Shown here: piece after piece, positions 62,188 to 64,000 of the stretch
Layout of the letters: the number at the start of each line of letters is the position of its first letter
Numbering within the stretch: position 1 is the stretch's first letter
NCBI RefSeq assembly: GCF_013140855.1
Contig: NZ_JABBPG010000010.1
Span: 121,196-185,195, forward strand
From: Pseudoalteromonas caenipelagi
GTDB taxonomy: Bacteria; Pseudomonadota; Gammaproteobacteria; Enterobacterales; Alteromonadaceae
Length of the DNA: 64,000 nt
Reading direction: 5' to 3'
Program-made: the position numbers and the translations under genes
Notes under the pieces: generated by a model
Database searches by the model: none
Seen by the model: the letters and a program-made list of their open reading frames with translations, nothing else
What the model was told of the DNA's origin: nothing

Positions 62188-64000
62188 AGCAAAACTCCCG
62201 CATCCATGGTTTGCCCGGCAAATTCTTTCAAATAAGACACGAGCGAGTTCAGTTGCTGCTCATCAAAAATGGTCGCGTCATGCTCAATAAAGAATGAAAA
62301 CCCTGCAACCTCCTCTTTCACCACAAAGGTCAAACGGTCCCTTGGTGCAAAAATGCTTAATCCAGGTATTCGGTATGGCGCTAGGGTCTTTCTGTCTTCT
62401 CCCAAATCTTCATAGATAAAGTTGACCGATAGCGGCAAAACATCAAACTCAGACAAGGGCAAATCCTGGTTTTCCAGGGCCTGCATTAATGACCCAGCAA
62501 ACCTGTCCAGAAATTCCGCAGGCATATCCGATGCCGTCATCTCGGACTTGACCGGAATAAAACCGGTCAGGCTGCCAAAGGTGGTTTCTGATCCCATCAG
62601 GCCGCGTCTTGCTGCTATAGTCCCCAACAGAAACTTATCGCTGTCAAAATACTTATGTAGCGCATAACAGCAGGAGGCGAACAAATAAGTGTAATAACTG
62701 ATATTCAACCCCGAAACGACTGGCTTGATATAACGCTTATCAAACTCCCCGATGGCAAAGGACTGCGCCTGGATCATGCTGAAATGCGGTAAACCCGGCA
62801 AGGCCAACGAGCTGGCATCTTTAAGATAGCGGGTCCAAAATGCACGTTTATTATCGGCATCATCAGAGGCAAGCCAGTTTTCATGGTCCCTTAAGTAAGA
62901 CAAATAGGACGTGGGCACTTCACTCTCGGCAACCTCCTCATGGTTGGCGGCCTGGGCTAGCGCGGCGTCTATTTGTTTCTCCAGTAAACCAATGCTATAT
63001 CCGTCAGATAAAATATGATCAAAAACAAGAACTAAAAGCCGCTTGCCGTTGTACTCTACAATAGTTGCAGACCCGGGCCGACTTCCTCCTATAAGGTCAA
63101 ATTTCTCGGTCGTTTTCTGCTCAAGGTAACCTTGTAATTCAGCCTGCGCAGCACATTGATAAACTTCGACATCAGCAAATGAATCGTACAACTGAGTCAG
63201 GATAAGGTCACCGTCATCATTTTGCTTAAAGCTCAGATTCAGAGCTTCTACCCGACTGAGTTGTTCGCCTATCACTTGGCACAAGAGCTGAGTGGGCAAT
63301 TGCACGGTAATTTCCTTGATCACTGGGATATTCAAAGCCTTAGTCAGGTTTTTATATTTAACCTGCAACTCTCTAGGCATCCTATATTCCACCACCTTAT
63401 CCGCACTATCACCCTGCGGCTTAACCGTGAGTTTCGGCCGCCTCTGAATTAACTCTGCCAGTTCGGCAATCGTGGTATGGGCAAAAAGATCCCCCAGGCT
63501 GATATCCACAGCAAAAGTATCCTGCAGCATACGCCGCATGCTCACTAGCTGGAGAGAATTCCCTCCCGCCGCATAAAAACTGTCCTCAGCGCCAAAATGA
63601 TCCGAAGACAATAGCCTTGTCCATAGCTGGTGTAGCTGCTCCTCAATAGCATTCCCTGCCCTAAACGCAGCTTTTTGCTGCCCTTGGTATAAGGCAAGCA
63701 GTGCTTTTCGGTCTATTTTCCCGTTCAGGGATAACGGGATCTGCTCCAAAGTGATAAACATCGTCGGCACCATATAACCGGGCAAGCAAGCAGATAGCGC
63801 CTGCTTCAGCTCGGCGCCGGCTAGGGTTTTCCCCTGAACCGCCACCAGGTATGCCACCAGCAAGGTCGTGCCGTTATGCTCAACATCAATCACCACCGCC
63901 TGCTCGACCTCCGCCGACACCTGCTTAATCACAGTGGAGATCTCTTCCGGCTCGACCCTGAATCCCCGGATTTTGATTAAATTATCCACCCGGGAAAGAA
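62184..64000 (-). CDS. Nonribosomal peptide synthetase, C-terminal part (A-PCP-C)
   Basis: The gene continues past the right edge. Visible in order: the end of an adenylation domain (A8 SRVDNLIKIRGFRVEPEEIS, A10 NGKIDRKALL), a peptidyl carrier protein with the phosphopantetheine Ser in YAAGGNSLQLVSM, and a condensation domain with FDHILSDGYS, where the first His of HHxxxDG is Asp but the catalytic second His is kept. The protein ends with the C domain; no thioesterase follows. A terminal C domain could join the PCP-bound unit to a free amine or to another protein's substrate. The specificity-determining part of the A domain is outside the window. Confidence 0.93.
   Translation of the reverse strand, partial: LSRVDNLIKIRGFRVEPEEISTVIKQVSAEVEQAVVIDVEHNGTTLLVAYLVAVQGKTLAGAELKQALSACLPGYMVPTMFITLEQIPLSLNGKIDRKALLALYQGQQKAAFRAGNAIEEQLHQLWTRLLSSDHFGAEDSFYAAGGNSLQLVSMRRMLQDTFAVDISLGDLFAHTTIAELAELIQRRPKLTVKPQGDSADKVVEYRMPRELQVKYKNLTKALNIPVIKEITVQLPTQLLCQVIGEQLSRVEALNLSFKQNDDGDLILTQLYDSFADVEVYQCAAQAELQGYLEQKTTEKFDLIGGSRPGSATIVEYNGKRLLVLVFDHILSDGYSIGLLEKQIDAALAQAANHEEVAESEVPTSYLSYLRDHENWLASDDADNKRAFWTRYLKDASSLALPGLPHFSMIQAQSFAIGEFDKRYIKPVVSGLNISYYTYLFASCCYALHKYFDSDKFLLGTIAARRGLMGSETTFGSLTGFIPVKSEMTASDMPAEFLDRFAGSLMQALENQDLPLSEFDVLPLSVNFIYEDLGEDRKTLAPYRIPGLSIFAPRDRLTFVVKEEVAGFSFFIEHDATIFDEQQLNSLVSYLKEFAGQTMDAGVLL

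Larger units (their letters stand above)
47468..64000 (-). other. Biosynthetic gene cluster for a 3,5-dihydroxyphenylglycine-type product (partial)
   Basis: Thirteen leftward genes with short gaps: NRPS fragment, MATE exporter, flavin monooxygenase, ATP-grasp ligase, methyltransferase, aminotransferase, dpgA, dpgB, dpgC, carbamoyltransferase, dpgD, arginyl-tRNA synthetase and YitT-like protein. The region is visibly richer in G+C than the backbone, especially beyond 56 kb, and follows recombinase remnants. It continues past the right edge. Confidence 0.9.

Noticed and set aside
1..64000. CRISPR arrays, tRNA genes or rRNA genes
   Set aside because: No regularly spaced repeats beyond those listed and no tRNA-like cloverleaf at either island border were recognised by eye.

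Overview
The window looks like chromosome of a marine gammaproteobacterium, most likely Pseudoalteromonas or a close relative. This is inferred from the resident genes (a DUF3192 lipoprotein, an SO_0444-type metal exporter with its MerR regulator, a Pat-type acetyltransferase, a large Reg_prop/GGDEF/EAL protein), from the AT-rich base composition, and from Vibrio-type integron attC sites. No tRNA, rRNA or CRISPR array was seen. Two acquired islands sit in this backbone.

Island 1 (about 2025-26840, 24.8 kb) is inserted inside the host dinB gene (DNA polymerase IV). Codons 13 to stop lie at its left (999-2024). The first 12 codons (MRKFIHIDMDCF) and the host LexA box lie at its right (26841-26904). 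Joining the two flanks restores an uninterrupted 353-residue DinB. The ends carry a 12-bp inverted repeat. At the right end are three tandem tyrosine-recombinase genes plus a small fourth gene, the layout of GInt (ginABCD) islands. At the left end the element carries its own full-length dinB behind a LexA box, so it breaks and replaces its target gene. Its cargo is: a type I restriction-modification operon (hsdM-hsdS-X-hsdR) in which X is a 1304-residue alpha/beta-hydrolase fused to a STAND NTPase; a divergent regulator/helicase pair; a nucleotidase; and two integron gene cassettes with intact attC sites but no integron integrase.

The backbone (27-46 kb) holds an aldo-keto reductase, a Nudix hydrolase, a periplasmic binding protein, a SIMPL protein, the Pat acetyltransferase, a voltage-gated-type K+ channel, a 1502-residue sensor with degenerate GGDEF and EAL motifs, small conserved proteins, an acyltransferase, a Zn/Cu exporter with its MerR regulator, a D-2-hydroxyacid dehydrogenase and a degenerate-GGDEF response regulator.

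Island 2 starts near 46.3 kb, where a hybrid histidine kinase is cut to its receiver-Hpt tail next to an exact 85-bp tandem duplication. Remnants of another tyrosine recombinase follow, and then a visibly more GC-rich biosynthetic cluster that runs off the right edge. All its genes point left. They include dpgA, dpgB, dpgC and dpgD homologues (3,5-dihydroxyphenylglycine pathway), an aminotransferase, an O-methyltransferase-like enzyme, an ATP-grasp ligase, a flavin monooxygenase, a carbamoyltransferase, a MATE exporter, the C-terminal part of an NRPS (A-PCP-C), an arginyl-tRNA synthetase and a YitT-like membrane protein. Taken together they suggest a modified 3,5-dihydroxyphenylglycine peptide whose producer may use the extra ArgRS for self-protection or for Arg-tRNA supply. 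The product is not identifiable from this sequence alone.
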